Shown piece by piece: positions 1-10,543 of a stretch of DNA of 64,000 bases. The position numbers were made by a program, and so were the translations under genes. The notes below the pieces were generated by a model that ran no database searches, was not told the origin of the DNA, and saw only the letters and a program-made list of their open reading frames with translations. The stretch covers positions 124,001 to 188,000 of the forward strand of contig NZ_JAMBOB010000005.1 in assembly GCF_023715415.1 (NCBI RefSeq), written 5' to 3'. The stretch is from Neobacillus niacini. Lineage in GTDB: Bacteria > Bacillota > Bacilli > Bacillales > Cytobacillaceae. Numbering within the stretch: the stretch's first letter is position 1; each line of letters begins with the position of its first letter.

Positions 1-214
1 TTATAACTTTGCAGAACCAGGTGCATTGATTGGGTTTGCTGGTCGCAGAGTAATCGAACAATCAATTCGTGAGGAATTGCCTGAGGATTTTCAAACTGCA
101 GAGTTTCTATTGAAGCATGGGCAGCTTGATGCAATCATTTCCCGACCTGATTTAATCGATAAAATCACAAACTTACTTGAAATTCATCAACCAGGAGGCG
201 AAATCGAATGGTAG
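1..214 (+). CDS. accD: acetyl-CoA carboxylase carboxyltransferase subunit beta, 3' end only
   Basis: Open frame entering from the left edge (first full codon at base 2) and ending in a TAG at 212-214. The 70 visible residues match the C-terminal end of the AccD carboxyltransferase fold, with a stretch like FAGRRVIEQ followed by helices ending GGEIEW. AccD pairs with AccA to transfer the carboxyl group from biotin to acetyl-CoA, making malonyl-CoA for fatty acid synthesis. The zinc finger and most of the protein lie outside the window. The stop overlaps the accA start, so the two subunits are translationally coupled, as expected for an equimolar complex. Confidence 0.93.
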   Translation, partial: YNFAEPGALIGFAGRRVIEQSIREELPEDFQTAEFLLKHGQLDAIISRPDLIDKITNLLEIHQPGGEIEW

Positions 215-1182
215 GGGAATTAGAATTTGAACGTCCGGTCGTGCAATTAAGAAATAAAATTGCTGAATTAAAAGAGTTTACAAAAAGTGCAGATGTTGAT
301 TTATCTTCCGAAATTGAAAAATTAGAATTGCGCCTTGAAAAACTAGAAAAAGACATTTATGAAAATATCAAGCCATGGGATCGTGTTCAAATTGCCAGAC
401 ACCCAAATAGGCCGACTACTTTGGATTATATTGCTCACCTTTTTGACGGATTTTTTGAATGTCATGGAGACAGAGCATTTGGTGATGATGAAGCGATTGT
501 AGGCGGGGTTGCTAAATTTAGAGGTCTGCCAGTAACGGTCATTGGACATCAAAGAGGAAAAGATACAAAAGAAAATATTCGCAGGAACTTTGGTATGCCT
601 CATCCTGAAGGCTATAGAAAAGCTCTTCGCTTAATGAAGCAGGCAGACAAATTTAATCGCCCGATTATTTGCTTTATTGATACAAAGGGAGCATATCCAG
701 GTAAAGCTGCTGAAGAACGGGGACAAAGCGAAGCCATTGCTCGTAACCTATTTGAAATGGCAGGCTTTAATGTGCCGGTTATCTGCATTGTAATTGGTGA
801 AGGCGGAAGTGGTGGTGCGCTTGCACTAGGAGTTGGAAATCGCATGTATATGCTTGAAAACTCAACTTATTCCGTTATATCACCTGAAGGTGCTGCTGCA
901 ATTCTATGGAAGGATTCATCCCTTGCCAAAAAGGCGGCAGAGTCCATGAAAATAACAGCGCCAGATTTAAAGGAACTTGGCATTATTGATGATATCATCC
1001 CTGAAATCAAGGGTGGCGCACATAAGGATGTCAAGGGGCAAGCAGAGGAGATAGACTTGTTCTTAAAGAAATCTCTCAAGGAACTTTTAGAGCTTTCAAA
1101 AGAGGAACTTGTTGCTGATCGCTATAATCGATTTAGAACAATTGGTGAATACTCATTTTTAAAGGATTATATTAGTATCTAA
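208..1182 (+). CDS. accA: acetyl-CoA carboxylase carboxyltransferase subunit alpha
   Basis: 324 residues, the usual length in Bacillus. It forms the alpha half of the cytoplasmic carboxyltransferase that makes malonyl-CoA. The N-terminal 50 residues are a charged coiled coil. The crotonase-type carboxyltransferase core shows [10 protein letters not shown] at 85-94, GAYPG at 161-165, the glycine-rich GEGGSGGA at 197-204 and SPEGAA at 225-230. The ATG at 208 overlaps the end of accD and is preceded by AGGAGGCG at 194-200, which fixes the start. It is the last gene of its transcription unit: a strong hairpin terminator follows directly, and the next gene, pfkA, has its own long upstream region. 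Confidence 0.98.
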   Translation: MVGELEFERPVVQLRNKIAELKEFTKSADVDLSSEIEKLELRLEKLEKDIYENIKPWDRVQIARHPNRPTTLDYIAHLFDGFFECHGDRAFGDDEAIVGGVAKFRGLPVTVIGHQRGKDTKENIRRNFGMPHPEGYRKALRLMKQADKFNRPIICFIDTKGAYPGKAAEERGQSEAIARNLFEMAGFNVPVICIVIGEGGSGGALALGVGNRMYMLENSTYSVISPEGAAAILWKDSSLAKKAAESMKITAPDLKELGIIDDIIPEIKGGAHKDVKGQAEEIDLFLKKSLKELLELSKEELVADRYNRFRTIGEYSFLKDYISI

Positions 1183-1218
1183 AACGTGCTTTTAAGAGCA
1201 CGTTTTATTTTTTTGTAT
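1181..1218 (+). terminator. rho-independent terminator after accA
   Basis: A perfect stem AAAACGTGCT / AGCACGTTTT around a short loop, followed by a T-rich tract. It begins at the accA stop codon. Confidence 0.9.
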
Positions 1219-1265
1219 TTTTATCCATTTCACAAATATGTCATTAAATAGCCAATTTGTGTAAA

Positions 1266-1300
1266 TGGTTGCGTTTCCATTTTAAGGTTAAGCGTTTCCA
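1266..1300 (+). promoter_or_regulatory. tandem cre-like (CcpA) sites upstream of pfkA
   Basis: TGGTTGCGTTTCCAT at 1266-1280 fits the published cre consensus (WTGNAANCGNWNNCW) on the minus strand at every defined position. GCGTTTCCA recurs at 1292-1300, exactly 21 bp away, as a weaker second copy. Both lie about 185-215 bp before the pfkA start and upstream of a plausible promoter (TTGTTA near 1345, TATTTT near 1369). That placement suggests activation rather than roadblock repression. CcpA binding is inferred, not shown. Confidence 0.5.
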
Positions 1301-1426
1301 GTTAACGGACTATTCCGTCTATTAAATTTACTAATGTGATTGAGTTGTTATAGGTGTCTCTTTAATGGTATTTTATAAATATTCCATGCGTTTATGTAAA
1401 TAATAAATGCAGTACACGTATACTGA

Positions 1427-2440
<1,014 letters not shown>

Positions 2441-2471
2441 AGTACAGTTGAAATATAGGAGGAAACATAGA

Positions 2472-4235
2472 ATGTTACGTAAAACGAAAATAGTATGTAC
2501 GATTGGTCCTGCAAGTGAAAGTGTAGAAAAATTAACCCATTTAATCGAAGCAGGTATGAATGTAGCCCGCTTAAACTTCTCACATGGCGACTTTGAAGAG
2601 CATGGCCAGCGTATCCAAAATATCCGTGAAGCTTCGAAATTAACTGGAAAAACTGTAGCCATTCTACTTGATACTAAAGGCCCGGAAATACGGACAAATA
2701 ACATGGTAAATGGAGCAATTGAACTTAAATCAGGGGATAATATTATTCTTTCGATGACGGAAGTAGAAGGTACTACAGAGAAGTTTTCAATTACATACCC
2801 AGGATTAATTGATGATGTTCATGTGGGCTCAAAAATATTATTAGATGACGGTCTAATTGGACTAGAAGTCCTTACAATTGATAAGGCACAAAATGAAATT
2901 CAAACAAAAATTCTTAACAGTGGAACATTAAAGAACAAAAAAGGTGTCAATGTTCCAGGAGTATCAGTTAAGCTTCCAGGTATTACAGATAAAGATACAA
3001 ATGATATTATTTTTGGAATTGAGCAGGGTGTGGATTTTATTGCTGCTTCCTTTGTACGCCGAGCTAGCGATGTGTTGGAAATTCGCCAGCTGTTAGAAGA
3101 AAAGCAGGCTACACACATCCATATTATTCCTAAGATTGAAAACCAAGAAGGTGTCGATAATATCGATGAAATCCTTGAGGTTTCTGATGGTTTAATGGTC
3201 GCTCGTGGAGATTTAGGTGTAGAAATCCCAGCGGAGGAAGTACCACTTGTACAAAAAATGTTAATTAAGAAATGTAATAAACAAGGTAAACCTGTTATTA
3301 CAGCAACACAAATGCTTGATTCTATGCAGCGTAATCCACGTCCTACACGTGCAGAAGCAAGTGATGTTGCCAATGCGATATTTGATGGTACGGATGCTAT
3401 TATGCTATCAGGTGAAACAGCAGCAGGAGTTTACCCCGTTGAAGCAGTTCAAACCATGCACAATATTGCTTCAAGAGCCGAACAAGCTTTAGATCACAAA
3501 GAAATTTTATCTGCCCGCAGTAAAGAATCAGAACACAATCTTACAGATGCCATTGGTCAGTCTGTTGCTCATACGGCATTAAATCTTGATGTAAATGCCA
3601 TTATTACACCAACTGAAAGTGGTCACACTGCTAGAATGATTTCAAAATACCGTACGAAGGCGCCAATTGTGGCTGTTACAGCAAACGAGCAGGTATTCCG
3701 CCGTTTATCACTTGTTTGGGGTGTTTATCCACAGCTGGGAAGAATCTGCAGTTCTACGGACGAAATGCTTGATAGTGCTGTTGAAGAAAGTGTGAATAGC
3801 GGTATCGTCAAACATGGTGATTTAGTGGTTATTACAGCTGGGGTTCCAGTGGGTGAAGCAGGTACAACGAACCTAATGAAGATTCATGTTGTTGGAGATA
3901 TCATTACTCGAGCACAAGGAATCGGCCGCAAATCTGCATTTGGTAAAGTGGTAATAGCACAAAGTGCACAAGAGGCTATGGAAAAAGTAAAGCCAGGATC
4001 GATATTAATTACTTTAGGCTCAGACCGTGATATGATGCCGGCCATTGAAAAATGTGCTGCCCTAATCACACAGGAAGGCGGGTTAACCAGCCATGCTGCA
4101 GTTGTGGGGTTAAACCTTGGAATTCCAGTTATTGTTGGTGTGGAAAACGCATTAGAGCTGTTTAGAGATGGTCAAGAAATCACAGTTGACGCATCTAGAG
4201 GTGTCATTTATAACGGGCATGCTAGTGTCCTTTAA
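2472..4235 (+). CDS. pyk: pyruvate kinase with C-terminal PEP-utiliser-type domain
   Basis: 587 residues. It converts phosphoenolpyruvate and ADP to pyruvate and ATP. The catalytic barrel carries the proton-relay lysine of [10 protein letters not shown] at Lys221, [12 protein letters not shown] at 242-253 and ATQMLDSM at 278-285. The last roughly 110 residues are the extra domain typical of Bacillus pyruvate kinases. It resembles the mobile domain of PEP synthase and keeps a TSHA motif near 539-542. The start is the ATG at 2472 behind AGGAGGAAAC. An in-frame TTG at 2448 would add eight residues without a ribosome-binding site and is unlikely. It is cotranscribed with pfkA and closed by a terminator. 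Confidence 0.98.
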   Translation: MLRKTKIVCTIGPASESVEKLTHLIEAGMNVARLNFSHGDFEEHGQRIQNIREASKLTGKTVAILLDTKGPEIRTNNMVNGAIELKSGDNIILSMTEVEGTTEKFSITYPGLIDDVHVGSKILLDDGLIGLEVLTIDKAQNEIQTKILNSGTLKNKKGVNVPGVSVKLPGITDKDTNDIIFGIEQGVDFIAASFVRRASDVLEIRQLLEEKQATHIHIIPKIENQEGVDNIDEILEVSDGLMVARGDLGVEIPAEEVPLVQKMLIKKCNKQGKPVITATQMLDSMQRNPRPTRAEASDVANAIFDGTDAIMLSGETAAGVYPVEAVQTMHNIASRAEQALDHKEILSARSKESEHNLTDAIGQSVAHTALNLDVNAIITPTESGHTARMISKYRTKAPIVAVTANEQVFRRLSLVWGVYPQLGRICSSTDEMLDSAVEESVNSGIVKHGDLVVITAGVPVGEAGTTNLMKIHVVGDIITRAQGIGRKSAFGKVVIAQSAQEAMEKVKPGSILITLGSDRDMMPAIEKCAALITQEGGLTSHAAVVGLNLGIPVIVGVENALELFRDGQEITVDASRGVIYNGHASVL

Positions 4236-4242
4236 TAACTGA

Positions 4243-4276
4243 AAGAAGAAGGGGGTTCCCTTCTTTTTTCTTTTTT
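4243..4276 (+). terminator. terminator of pfkA-pyk
   Basis: GAAGAAGGG pairs with CCCTTCTTT around a 4-nt loop and runs into a long T tract. Confidence 0.9.
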
Positions 4277-4340
4277 TTGAGCATGTTTTCATGTATTCGT
4301 TATATAATGTATACAAGCTGGTTTGAAGGAGACTTACAAA

Positions 4341-4727
4341 ATGCGCTATTTAGCACTATTAATTATTGTAATACCCGCAATAGATATTGGATTCCTGCTG
4401 TTATCAGGTAAAACGATAGGGTTTTTACCAACGATTGCCCTTATTATTTTAACAGGAGTCCTCGGAGCTTATTTAGCAAAGAGAGAAGGACTACAGACGA
4501 TTAAAAGAGTACAGGAACAGCTTTCATATGGTCAAATTCCTGGAGAATCTCTCCTGGACGGCATTTGTATATTAATTGGGGCTACGCTCCTTCTAACGCC
4601 CGGGTTTATTAGCGATTTGTTCGGATTTTTATTGTTGTTTCCCCCGTCTAGAAAGCCTTTTAAATTCTTAATGATTAACGCATTACGTAAGAGAATCGAA
4701 AAAGGAAATATAAAAATAATAAAATAA
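4341..4727 (+). CDS. fxsA: FxsA family inner-membrane protein
   Basis: 128 residues. FxsA was named for suppressing F exclusion of phage T7 in E. coli; its cellular role in Bacillus (YtzA) is not known. The sequence begins with a hydrophobic helix (about 2-20), has a second at about 28-46 ending in the family signature GAYLAKREG, and a third at about 70-98. A basic tail follows. The ATG at 4341 sits behind AAGGAGA; an upstream in-frame TTG at 4323 overlaps that site. It has its own terminators on both sides, so it is probably monocistronic. Confidence 0.9.
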   Translation: MRYLALLIIVIPAIDIGFLLLSGKTIGFLPTIALIILTGVLGAYLAKREGLQTIKRVQEQLSYGQIPGESLLDGICILIGATLLLTPGFISDLFGFLLLFPPSRKPFKFLMINALRKRIEKGNIKIIK

Positions 4728-4763
4728 AAACGTCAACTTCCAAATGGAGGTTGACGTTTTTTC
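4727..4763 (+). terminator. terminator after fxsA
   Basis: ACGTCAACTTCC pairs with GGAGGTTGACGT (one G-U) with A and T tracts on either side, so it may also stop transcription of ytvI arriving from the right. Confidence 0.88.
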
Positions 4764-4827
4764 TAGTGCTAAAACAAAATTTTGATTTTGGCACAAAGCA
4801 ACAGCAACAGTTAATATGGCCTATCTC

Positions 4828-5943
4828 TTAAATTTCTTTACCTTTAATAAATGTCCATAGGTCGTGAAAAACATTTGCACGATAAAGAGTGCTTAAGATA
4901 ACCAATGTAACAGGACCTGCAATTAACCCAAGGAATCCGATTAATTTAAATCCGACAAACAAGGCAATTAAGGTTGCTAATGGATCTAGTCCAATACTGG
5001 ACGAAAGGATTTTTGGCTCCATTATTTGTCTTTGAACAATAACAAGTAAATAGAGAACTCCTAATCCGATTGCAAGACCCATTTCCCCTGTAATAATCTC
5101 ATAAATAATCCATGGTACAAAAACGGCTCCCGTACCAAGATAGGGAATAATATCAACAATACCCGTTATTAAAGCAATTGTAATTGCGTAATCAACCCGG
5201 AGGATTAAGAGACCGATTAATATAATCACGGTTGTAATCGAGATGAGAGTCAATTGAGCCTTTAGAAAACCGAATAAAGCCTTCTGCAAGTCGATAAATA
5301 CAGTTTTACCGCTTGATTTAGCCTTCTCAGGTAAAATGGTACTGCCAAGACGTGAGAATCTGTTCCAATCCTTACTAATAAAGAAGGTAGCTAAGAAAGA
5401 GAAAATTAACACCGTTGCGGCATTAGGAAACCATGATAGTATCATTGGTATGTTGCCAAAAAGATTTTGCAGGAAATTGCCAACAGTGGTTCCAATGGTT
5501 GTGCCTACATTTTCAATATTCGTGATAATTGTATTTTGCTGCCCATCTTCTAATTGGTTAAACATACTCGTTAATTGATTATAAAGAGGAATTATTTGAG
5601 AAGTAATAAACTTCTCAATATAGCTTATTAACGTATCCAAATGCTCCGGAACCACTCTAGCCAGATAATTTGCTCCGGATACAATTTCAGCCACTAATAG
5701 CGTGATTAAACCAGCAGCAAAGGCAAAAATGCTGATTAGAGCTATAAAGACTGCTAATCCTCGGGGCATGCGAAGTTTTTTTTCAAAAATGTTAACAATT
5801 GGATTGATAAAGAATGCAATTACTAAGGCGATTAGAAATGGATATGTCACTTTTGACAGATAATAAAATGATAGAAATGCGAGGACAACAATGGCGATCA
5901 CCAAAATGAACCTTATCGTTCGATATAAGTACTTTTTATCCAA
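4828..5943 (-). CDS. ytvI: AI-2E family transporter, sporulation integral membrane protein YtvI
   Basis: A polytopic membrane protein of the AI-2E/PerM family with about eight hydrophobic segments, including a pair near the N-terminus (about 8-28 and 33-50). B. subtilis YtvI is annotated as a sporulation membrane protein; the transported substrate is unknown. The frame can start at an ATG (5949), but the AGGAGG sequence then lies only 1 nt away. The TTG two codons later (5943) has 7-nt spacing and gives 371 residues, the B. subtilis length as I recall it, so TTG is my choice. It is transcribed away from ytwI. Confidence 0.9.
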   Translation of the reverse strand: MDKKYLYRTIRFILVIAIVVLAFLSFYYLSKVTYPFLIALVIAFFINPIVNIFEKKLRMPRGLAVFIALISIFAFAAGLITLLVAEIVSGANYLARVVPEHLDTLISYIEKFITSQIIPLYNQLTSMFNQLEDGQQNTIITNIENVGTTIGTTVGNFLQNLFGNIPMILSWFPNAATVLIFSFLATFFISKDWNRFSRLGSTILPEKAKSSGKTVFIDLQKALFGFLKAQLTLISITTVIILIGLLILRVDYAITIALITGIVDIIPYLGTGAVFVPWIIYEIITGEMGLAIGLGVLYLLVIVQRQIMEPKILSSSIGLDPLATLIALFVGFKLIGFLGLIAGPVTLVILSTLYRANVFHDLWTFIKGKEI

Positions 5944-6050
5944 TAACATGCCTCCTGACTCTCTTATATAGGTAGCTCTAGTTTAACATTTTTTGGACAA
6001 AGCTGCATGATTTTCCATACTTAGTTTTCGAAAAAGAAAGGATGAAAAAA

Positions 6051-6512
6051 ATGTTTAATGGCTCATTATTGTTCTTGTTATTGCTATTAATAATTGGACT
6101 TATCGTAAAAAACAACTCATTGTTAGTTGCTATTATTGTATTAATCGTATTAAAATTGGGTGGATTAGATTCAAAAACTTTCAGCTTTATCCAGAGCAAA
6201 GGAATTAATTGGGGAGTTACCGTAATAACAATTGCTGTATTAGCTCCAATTGCTTCCGGTGAAATTGGTTTTAAGGATTTATCAAGTGCTTTTAAATCAC
6301 CAATTGCCTGGGTAGCGCTTATTTCTGGTATGCTTGTTGCGCTATTAGCAAAGGGTGGAGTTTCTTTATTAGAACATGACCCGCATATTACAACAGCACT
6401 TGTTTTAGGGACCATTCTATCTGTATCCATCTTCAAAGGTGTGGCAGTTGGGCCGCTGATTGGCGCTGGAATAGCTTACACAGCTATGAAAATGATAAAT
6501 TTTTTTAGTTAG
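6051..6512 (+). CDS. ytwI: DUF441 family membrane protein YtwI
   Basis: 153 residues, almost entirely hydrophobic, with four to five predicted membrane helices (about 4-20, 24-40, 50-70, 80-100, 118-140). It matches the uncharacterised DUF441 family, called YtwI in B. subtilis and found beside ytvI. The function is unknown. Two in-frame ATGs exist at 6042 and 6051. The ribosome-binding site GAAAGGA ends next to the first, so the second has normal spacing and is preferred. No terminator follows before the citZ promoter region. Confidence 0.85.
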   Translation: MFNGSLLFLLLLLIIGLIVKNNSLLVAIIVLIVLKLGGLDSKTFSFIQSKGINWGVTVITIAVLAPIASGEIGFKDLSSAFKSPIAWVALISGMLVALLAKGGVSLLEHDPHITTALVLGTILSVSIFKGVAVGPLIGAGIAYTAMKMINFFS

Positions 6513-6558
6513 TTTTTTTGTAAAATAATATTTTTTTGAACTTTTCAGCTCCTTTTCG

Positions 6559-6607
6559 TTCACAAAAATCTGATAATTGTTTATAATAGGACTTGAAAGC
6601 GCATCCT
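6559..6607 (+). promoter_or_regulatory. citZ promoter with overlapping cre (CcpA) site
   Basis: TTCACA (6559-6564), 17 bp, TATAAT (6582-6587) form a sigma-A promoter. TTGAAAGCGCATCCT at 6593-6607 matches the cre consensus WTGNAANCGNWNNCW at all defined positions and covers the expected transcription start, the classic arrangement for CcpA repression. CcpA repression of citZ is established in B. subtilis. The remaining 270 bp to citZ hold a weak hairpin near 6680-6707 and a GGGTAAT direct repeat at 6837-6853; I saw no clear CcpC box and no gene. Confidence 0.75.
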
Positions 6608-6882
6608 TTTTTACATAAGTCACATAAATATGCTAGATTACTTGTAATATAACTTTTTATTAAAGAAAAGTTACTTTGCTTGTTGGACCAATCCCGAGCA
6701 AGCGCTCAATCTAGATATTTGTTAAAAAGAGGCGCGCCATAGTCATTCTTAGTCAATGTTTGAAATGAAGAATTTCTTTCAACATAGTTGCGGCCGGTAA
6801 TTGGGCTTAGCTAATAAAAATACTTCTTTTTACAAATGGGTAATGGGTAATGGGGAATTTAGAATGAGAAGGAGAGATTTCT

Positions 6883-8001
6883 ATGACAGTAACACGTGGT
6901 CTTGAAGGGGTAGTGGCAACAACTTCTTCTATCAGTTCAATTATTGATGATACCTTAACGTATGTTGGGTATGACATCGATGATTTGGCTGAAAATGCAA
7001 GCTTTGAAGAAGTAATTTATTTATTATGGCATCGCAAATTGCCAACAGAGCCTGAATTAGCAGAATTAAAAAAGCAGCTTTCTGAGAATGCAGCACTTCC
7101 AAAAGAAGTGATTGAGCACTTTAAGATGTACCCTATTGAAAAGGTTCATCCAATGGCAGCGCTCCGTTCAGCTGTTTCATTATTAGGACTTTATGATGAA
7201 GAAGCAGACTTAATGGATTCAGAGTCAAATTATCAAAAGGCAATTCGACTTCAAGCGAAAATGCCTGCAATTGTAACTACTTTTGCACGTGTTAGAAAAG
7301 GTCTTGAACCAATTGCACCAAGAACAGATTTAAGTTTTGCTGCTAACTTCCTTTACATGCTGTCTGGGCAGGAGCCTGACGAGATTGCGGTAAACGCTTT
7401 AGACAAAGCACTTGTTTTACATGCAGATCATGAACTTAACGCATCTACATTCACAGCAAGGGTTTGTGTGGCAACATTATCAGATGTTTATTCTGGTGTA
7501 ACTGCTGCAATTGGAGCACTTAAAGGACCACTACATGGTGGTGCAAACGAAGCAGTAATGAAAATGCTTAAAGAAATTGGTACAATTGAAAATGTTGAGC
7601 CATATGTTCGCGAAAAGCTTGAGAAAAAAGAAAAAATTATGGGATTTGGACACCGTGTTTATCGCCAAGGAGATCCTCGTGCCAAGCATTTAAGAGCTAT
7701 GTCCAAAAAATTAACTGAATTAACTGGCGAACCGCATTGGTATGAAATGTCTGAAAAAATTGAAAGCATTGTCACTGGCGAAAAGAAATTACCGCCAAAC
7801 GTTGATTTTTACTCAGCATCTATGTATCATAGCTTAGGCATTGACCATGATTTATTTACACCAATTTTTGCAGTAAGCAGGGTTTCTGGATGGCTTGCTC
7901 ATATTCTAGAACAATATGATAATAACCGTTTAATTCGTCCGCGTGCGGAATATACAGGTCCAGGCATGCAGTCATATGTTCCAATTAAACAAAGAGGGTA
8001 A
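6883..8001 (+). CDS. citZ: citrate synthase
   Basis: 372 residues. It condenses oxaloacetate and acetyl-CoA to citrate, the entry step of the citric acid cycle. The catalytic triad is visible: His218 in GPLHGG, His257 in GFGHRVY and Asp308 in PNVDFYSA. ADHELNAS at 181-188 is the usual substrate-binding stretch. The length and the start MTVTRGLEGV match the Gram-positive CitZ group, and AGGAGAG precedes the ATG. It heads the citZ-icd-mdh cluster. The promoter with a cre site and the spacing to icd suggest both shared and separate transcripts. Confidence 0.98.
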   Translation: MTVTRGLEGVVATTSSISSIIDDTLTYVGYDIDDLAENASFEEVIYLLWHRKLPTEPELAELKKQLSENAALPKEVIEHFKMYPIEKVHPMAALRSAVSLLGLYDEEADLMDSESNYQKAIRLQAKMPAIVTTFARVRKGLEPIAPRTDLSFAANFLYMLSGQEPDEIAVNALDKALVLHADHELNASTFTARVCVATLSDVYSGVTAAIGALKGPLHGGANEAVMKMLKEIGTIENVEPYVREKLEKKEKIMGFGHRVYRQGDPRAKHLRAMSKKLTELTGEPHWYEMSEKIESIVTGEKKLPPNVDFYSASMYHSLGIDHDLFTPIFAVSRVSGWLAHILEQYDNNRLIRPRAEYTGPGMQSYVPIKQRG

Positions 8002-8056
8002 TAAAAATAAATATTTTACTTTTTTCAAAAAAATTGTTCTAATAGGATTGTATGAA

Positions 8057-8085
8057 AAGGTTAAAGATTCAAATTCTTTAACCTT
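8057..8085 (+). promoter_or_regulatory. 11-bp perfect inverted repeat between citZ and icd
   Basis: AAGGTTAAAGA and TCTTTAACCTT flank a 7-nt spacer. No T tract follows, so it is a poor terminator. A TATAAT lies just downstream at 8098-8103 with only a poor -35. It may be an operator, an mRNA-stabilising hairpin or a weak attenuator for icd. Confidence 0.45.
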
Positions 8086-8148
8086 GGATTCAATCTGTAT
8101 AATGGAAATACTAATTACGAATGGATACATAACAGGAGGGGAACAACT

Positions 8149-9417
8149 ATGCAAGGCAAAAAAATCACAGTAACAAACGGAGTATTAAATGTACCAAACA
8201 ATCCAATTATCCCATTTATCGAAGGTGACGGTATTGGACCAGATATTTGGGCAGCTTCTGAGAGAGTTTTAAACGCAGCCGTTGAAAAAGCGTATAAGGG
8301 CGAGCGCAAATTAGTATGGAAAGAAGTTTTAGCTGGAGAAAAGGCATTTAACCAAACAGGCGAATGGCTGCCAAAAGAAACGCTTGATGTAATCAATGAA
8401 TATTTGATTGCAATCAAAGGTCCGCTTACAACTCCTGTTGGCGGTGGAATTCGTTCATTGAACGTTGCACTTCGTCAAGAATTAGATTTATTTGTATGCT
8501 TACGACCAGTTAGATGGTTTGAAGGTGTCCCTTCACCAGTAAAGCGTCCTCAAGATACTGATATGGTTATCTTCCGTGAAAATACAGAAGATATTTATGC
8601 TGGAATCGAATATGAAAAAGGCACAGAAGCCGTTAAGAAAGTAATCGACTTCCTTCAAAACGAAATGGGAGTTAACAAAATTAGATTCCCAGAAACTTCA
8701 GGCATTGGTATTAAACCAGTTTCTGAGGAAGGAACATCTCGTCTAGTTCGTGCAGCGATTAACTATGCGATTAAAGAAGGTCGTAAATCAGTTACACTTG
8801 TTCACAAAGGAAATATCATGAAATTCACTGAAGGTGCGTTCAAAAACTGGGGTTATGAACTTGCTGAGAAGGAATTTGGTGATAAAGTCTTTACTTGGGC
8901 TCAATATGACCGCATTAAGGCTGAAGAAGGAACTGACGCTGCAAACAAAGCACAGGCTGATGCAGAAGCAGCAGGCAAAATCGTGGTTAAAGACGCAATT
9001 GCTGATATCTTCTTACAGCAAATCCTTACACGTCCTCGTGAGTTTGATGTTGTTGCTACAATGAACTTAAACGGAGACTTCATTTCTGATGCACTTGCAG
9101 CGCAAGTTGGCGGAATTGGAATCGCTCCTGGAGCAAACATCAACTATGAAACTGGACATGCAATTTTTGAAGCAACTCATGGTACTGCACCTAAATATGC
9201 AGGACTTGATAAAGTAAACCCTTCATCCGTTATTCTATCAGGTGTATTACTGCTTGAGCACCTTGGCTGGAATGAAGCAGCGAAAATGGTTATTAAATCA
9301 GTAGAAAATACGATTGCTTCTAAAGTAGTAACTTATGACTTCGCTCGTTTAATGGACGGAGCAACGGAAGTTAAAACATCTGAATTTGCAGATGAATTAA
9401 TTAAGAACATGGAATAA
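8149..9417 (+). CDS. icd: NADP-dependent isocitrate dehydrogenase
   Basis: 422 residues. It oxidatively decarboxylates isocitrate to 2-oxoglutarate. The substrate loop [12 protein letters not shown] contains Ser103, the position phosphorylated by IDH kinase in E. coli. GDGIGPDI is at 26-33, ENTEDIYAG at 144-152 and the active-site Lys220 in [15 protein letters not shown] near residue 345 belongs to the cofactor site. Between about 240 and 290 it carries the insertion rich in Ala/Lys typical of Bacillus Icd. The ATG follows AGGAGGGG. It is the middle gene of the cluster, 147 bp after citZ and 110 bp before mdh. Confidence 0.98.
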   Translation: MQGKKITVTNGVLNVPNNPIIPFIEGDGIGPDIWAASERVLNAAVEKAYKGERKLVWKEVLAGEKAFNQTGEWLPKETLDVINEYLIAIKGPLTTPVGGGIRSLNVALRQELDLFVCLRPVRWFEGVPSPVKRPQDTDMVIFRENTEDIYAGIEYEKGTEAVKKVIDFLQNEMGVNKIRFPETSGIGIKPVSEEGTSRLVRAAINYAIKEGRKSVTLVHKGNIMKFTEGAFKNWGYELAEKEFGDKVFTWAQYDRIKAEEGTDAANKAQADAEAAGKIVVKDAIADIFLQQILTRPREFDVVATMNLNGDFISDALAAQVGGIGIAPGANINYETGHAIFEATHGTAPKYAGLDKVNPSSVILSGVLLLEHLGWNEAAKMVIKSVENTIASKVVTYDFARLMDGATEVKTSEFADELIKNME

Positions 9418-9462
9418 TAAAGAGCTTTAAGCACCTAGAGGCTAAAATCTACAAGGATAATC

Positions 9463-9487
9463 AGGGCTGTTTTTAAAACAGCCCTTT
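9463..9487 (+). terminator. hairpin between icd and mdh (weak terminator or processing site)
   Basis: AGGGCTGTTTT pairs with AAAACAGCCCT and is followed by only a short T run, so read-through into mdh is likely. It may set the icd-to-mdh ratio or stabilise mRNA ends. Confidence 0.6.
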
Positions 9488-9527
9488 CGAATATCGACAA
9501 TAATACTTTCAAAGGGGAGAGTTTAAT

Positions 9528-10466
9528 ATGTCTTTAAAACGTAAAAAGGTTTCCGTAATTGGCGGAGGTTTCACTGGTGCTACAACTGCATTCTTACTTG
9601 CACAAAAGGAATTAGGCGATGTCGTTTTAGTTGATATCCCACAAATGGAAAACCCTACAAAAGGAAAAGCATTAGATATGCTTGAAGCAAGTCCAGTTCA
9701 AGGGTTCGATGCGAATATCACGGGTACATCTAATTACGAAGATACTCGTGATTCAGATATCGTTGTTATTACGGCAGGTATTGCTCGTAAACCAGGAATG
9801 AGCCGTGATGATTTAGTTCAAACAAACCAAAAAGTAATGAAGAGTGTAACGGAGCAAATTGTTAAGTACTCTCCAAACTGTACCATTCTTGTATTAACAA
9901 ACCCAGTTGACGCCATGACCTACACCGTTTTCAAAACATCTGGATTCCCTAAGAATCGTGTTATTGGTCAATCTGGTGTCCTTGATACAGCTCGTTTCCG
10001 TACATTTGTCGCACAGGAATTAAATCTTTCTGTTAAAGATATTACCGGGTTTGTTTTAGGCGGACACGGTGATGATATGGTTCCACTTGTACGTTATTCT
10101 TATGCTGGCGGTATTCCATTAGAAACGTTAATCCCTAAAGACCGTTTAGAAGCTATTGTCGAGCGTACTAGAAAAGGCGGCGGCGAAATTGTTAACCTTT
10201 TAGGAAATGGCAGTGCTTATTACGCTCCGGCAGCTTCCCTAGTTGAAATGTGCGAAGCTATTCTTAAAGACCAGCGTCGTGTGCTTCCTTCTATCGCTTA
10301 CCTTGAAGGGGAATTTGGTTACGAGGGCATCTATCTTGGAGTTCCAACTATCCTTGGTGCAAATGGAATTGAAAAAGTAATCGAGCTTGATCTGACTGCT
10401 GAAGAAAAAGCAGCTCTAGATAAATCGGTTGAATCTGTTCAAAATGTCATGAAAGTTTTAGTGTAA
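9528..10466 (+). CDS. mdh: malate dehydrogenase
   Basis: 312 residues, the family length in Bacillus. It oxidises malate to oxaloacetate with NAD+. It is the LDH-like type: nucleotide-binding GGGFTGA at 12-18, the NAD-specific Asp36 in VLVDI, the active-site loop ARKPGMSR at 86-93 with Arg87 and Arg93, and the catalytic His180 in GGHGDD. The ATG follows AAGGGGAGAG. It completes the citZ-icd-mdh group and is closed by a strong terminator. Confidence 0.98.
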   Translation: MSLKRKKVSVIGGGFTGATTAFLLAQKELGDVVLVDIPQMENPTKGKALDMLEASPVQGFDANITGTSNYEDTRDSDIVVITAGIARKPGMSRDDLVQTNQKVMKSVTEQIVKYSPNCTILVLTNPVDAMTYTVFKTSGFPKNRVIGQSGVLDTARFRTFVAQELNLSVKDITGFVLGGHGDDMVPLVRYSYAGGIPLETLIPKDRLEAIVERTRKGGGEIVNLLGNGSAYYAPAASLVEMCEAILKDQRRVLPSIAYLEGEFGYEGIYLGVPTILGANGIEKVIELDLTAEEKAALDKSVESVQNVMKVLV

Positions 10467-10472
10467 GATAGA

Positions 10473-10505
10473 CAAATTCGGGGAAAATTTTCCCCGAATT
10501 TTTTC
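10473..10505 (+). terminator. terminator after mdh
   Basis: AAATTCGGGGAA pairs with TTCCCCGAATTT, followed by T residues. Confidence 0.92.
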
Positions 10506-10543
10506 CACTATAAATGAAACCGTTTGCAAAGGAGCGTAAAGGA

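Noticed and set aside
2900..3373. 157-codon minus-strand frame inside pyk
   Set aside because: It lies opposite a conserved gene and its composition is typical of an antisense shadow.
6731..6738. GGCGCGCC (8-bp restriction-site palindrome) before citZ as a sign of engineering
   Set aside because: The surroundings are ordinary chromosomal DNA, with no vector sequence; a single such site can occur by chance.
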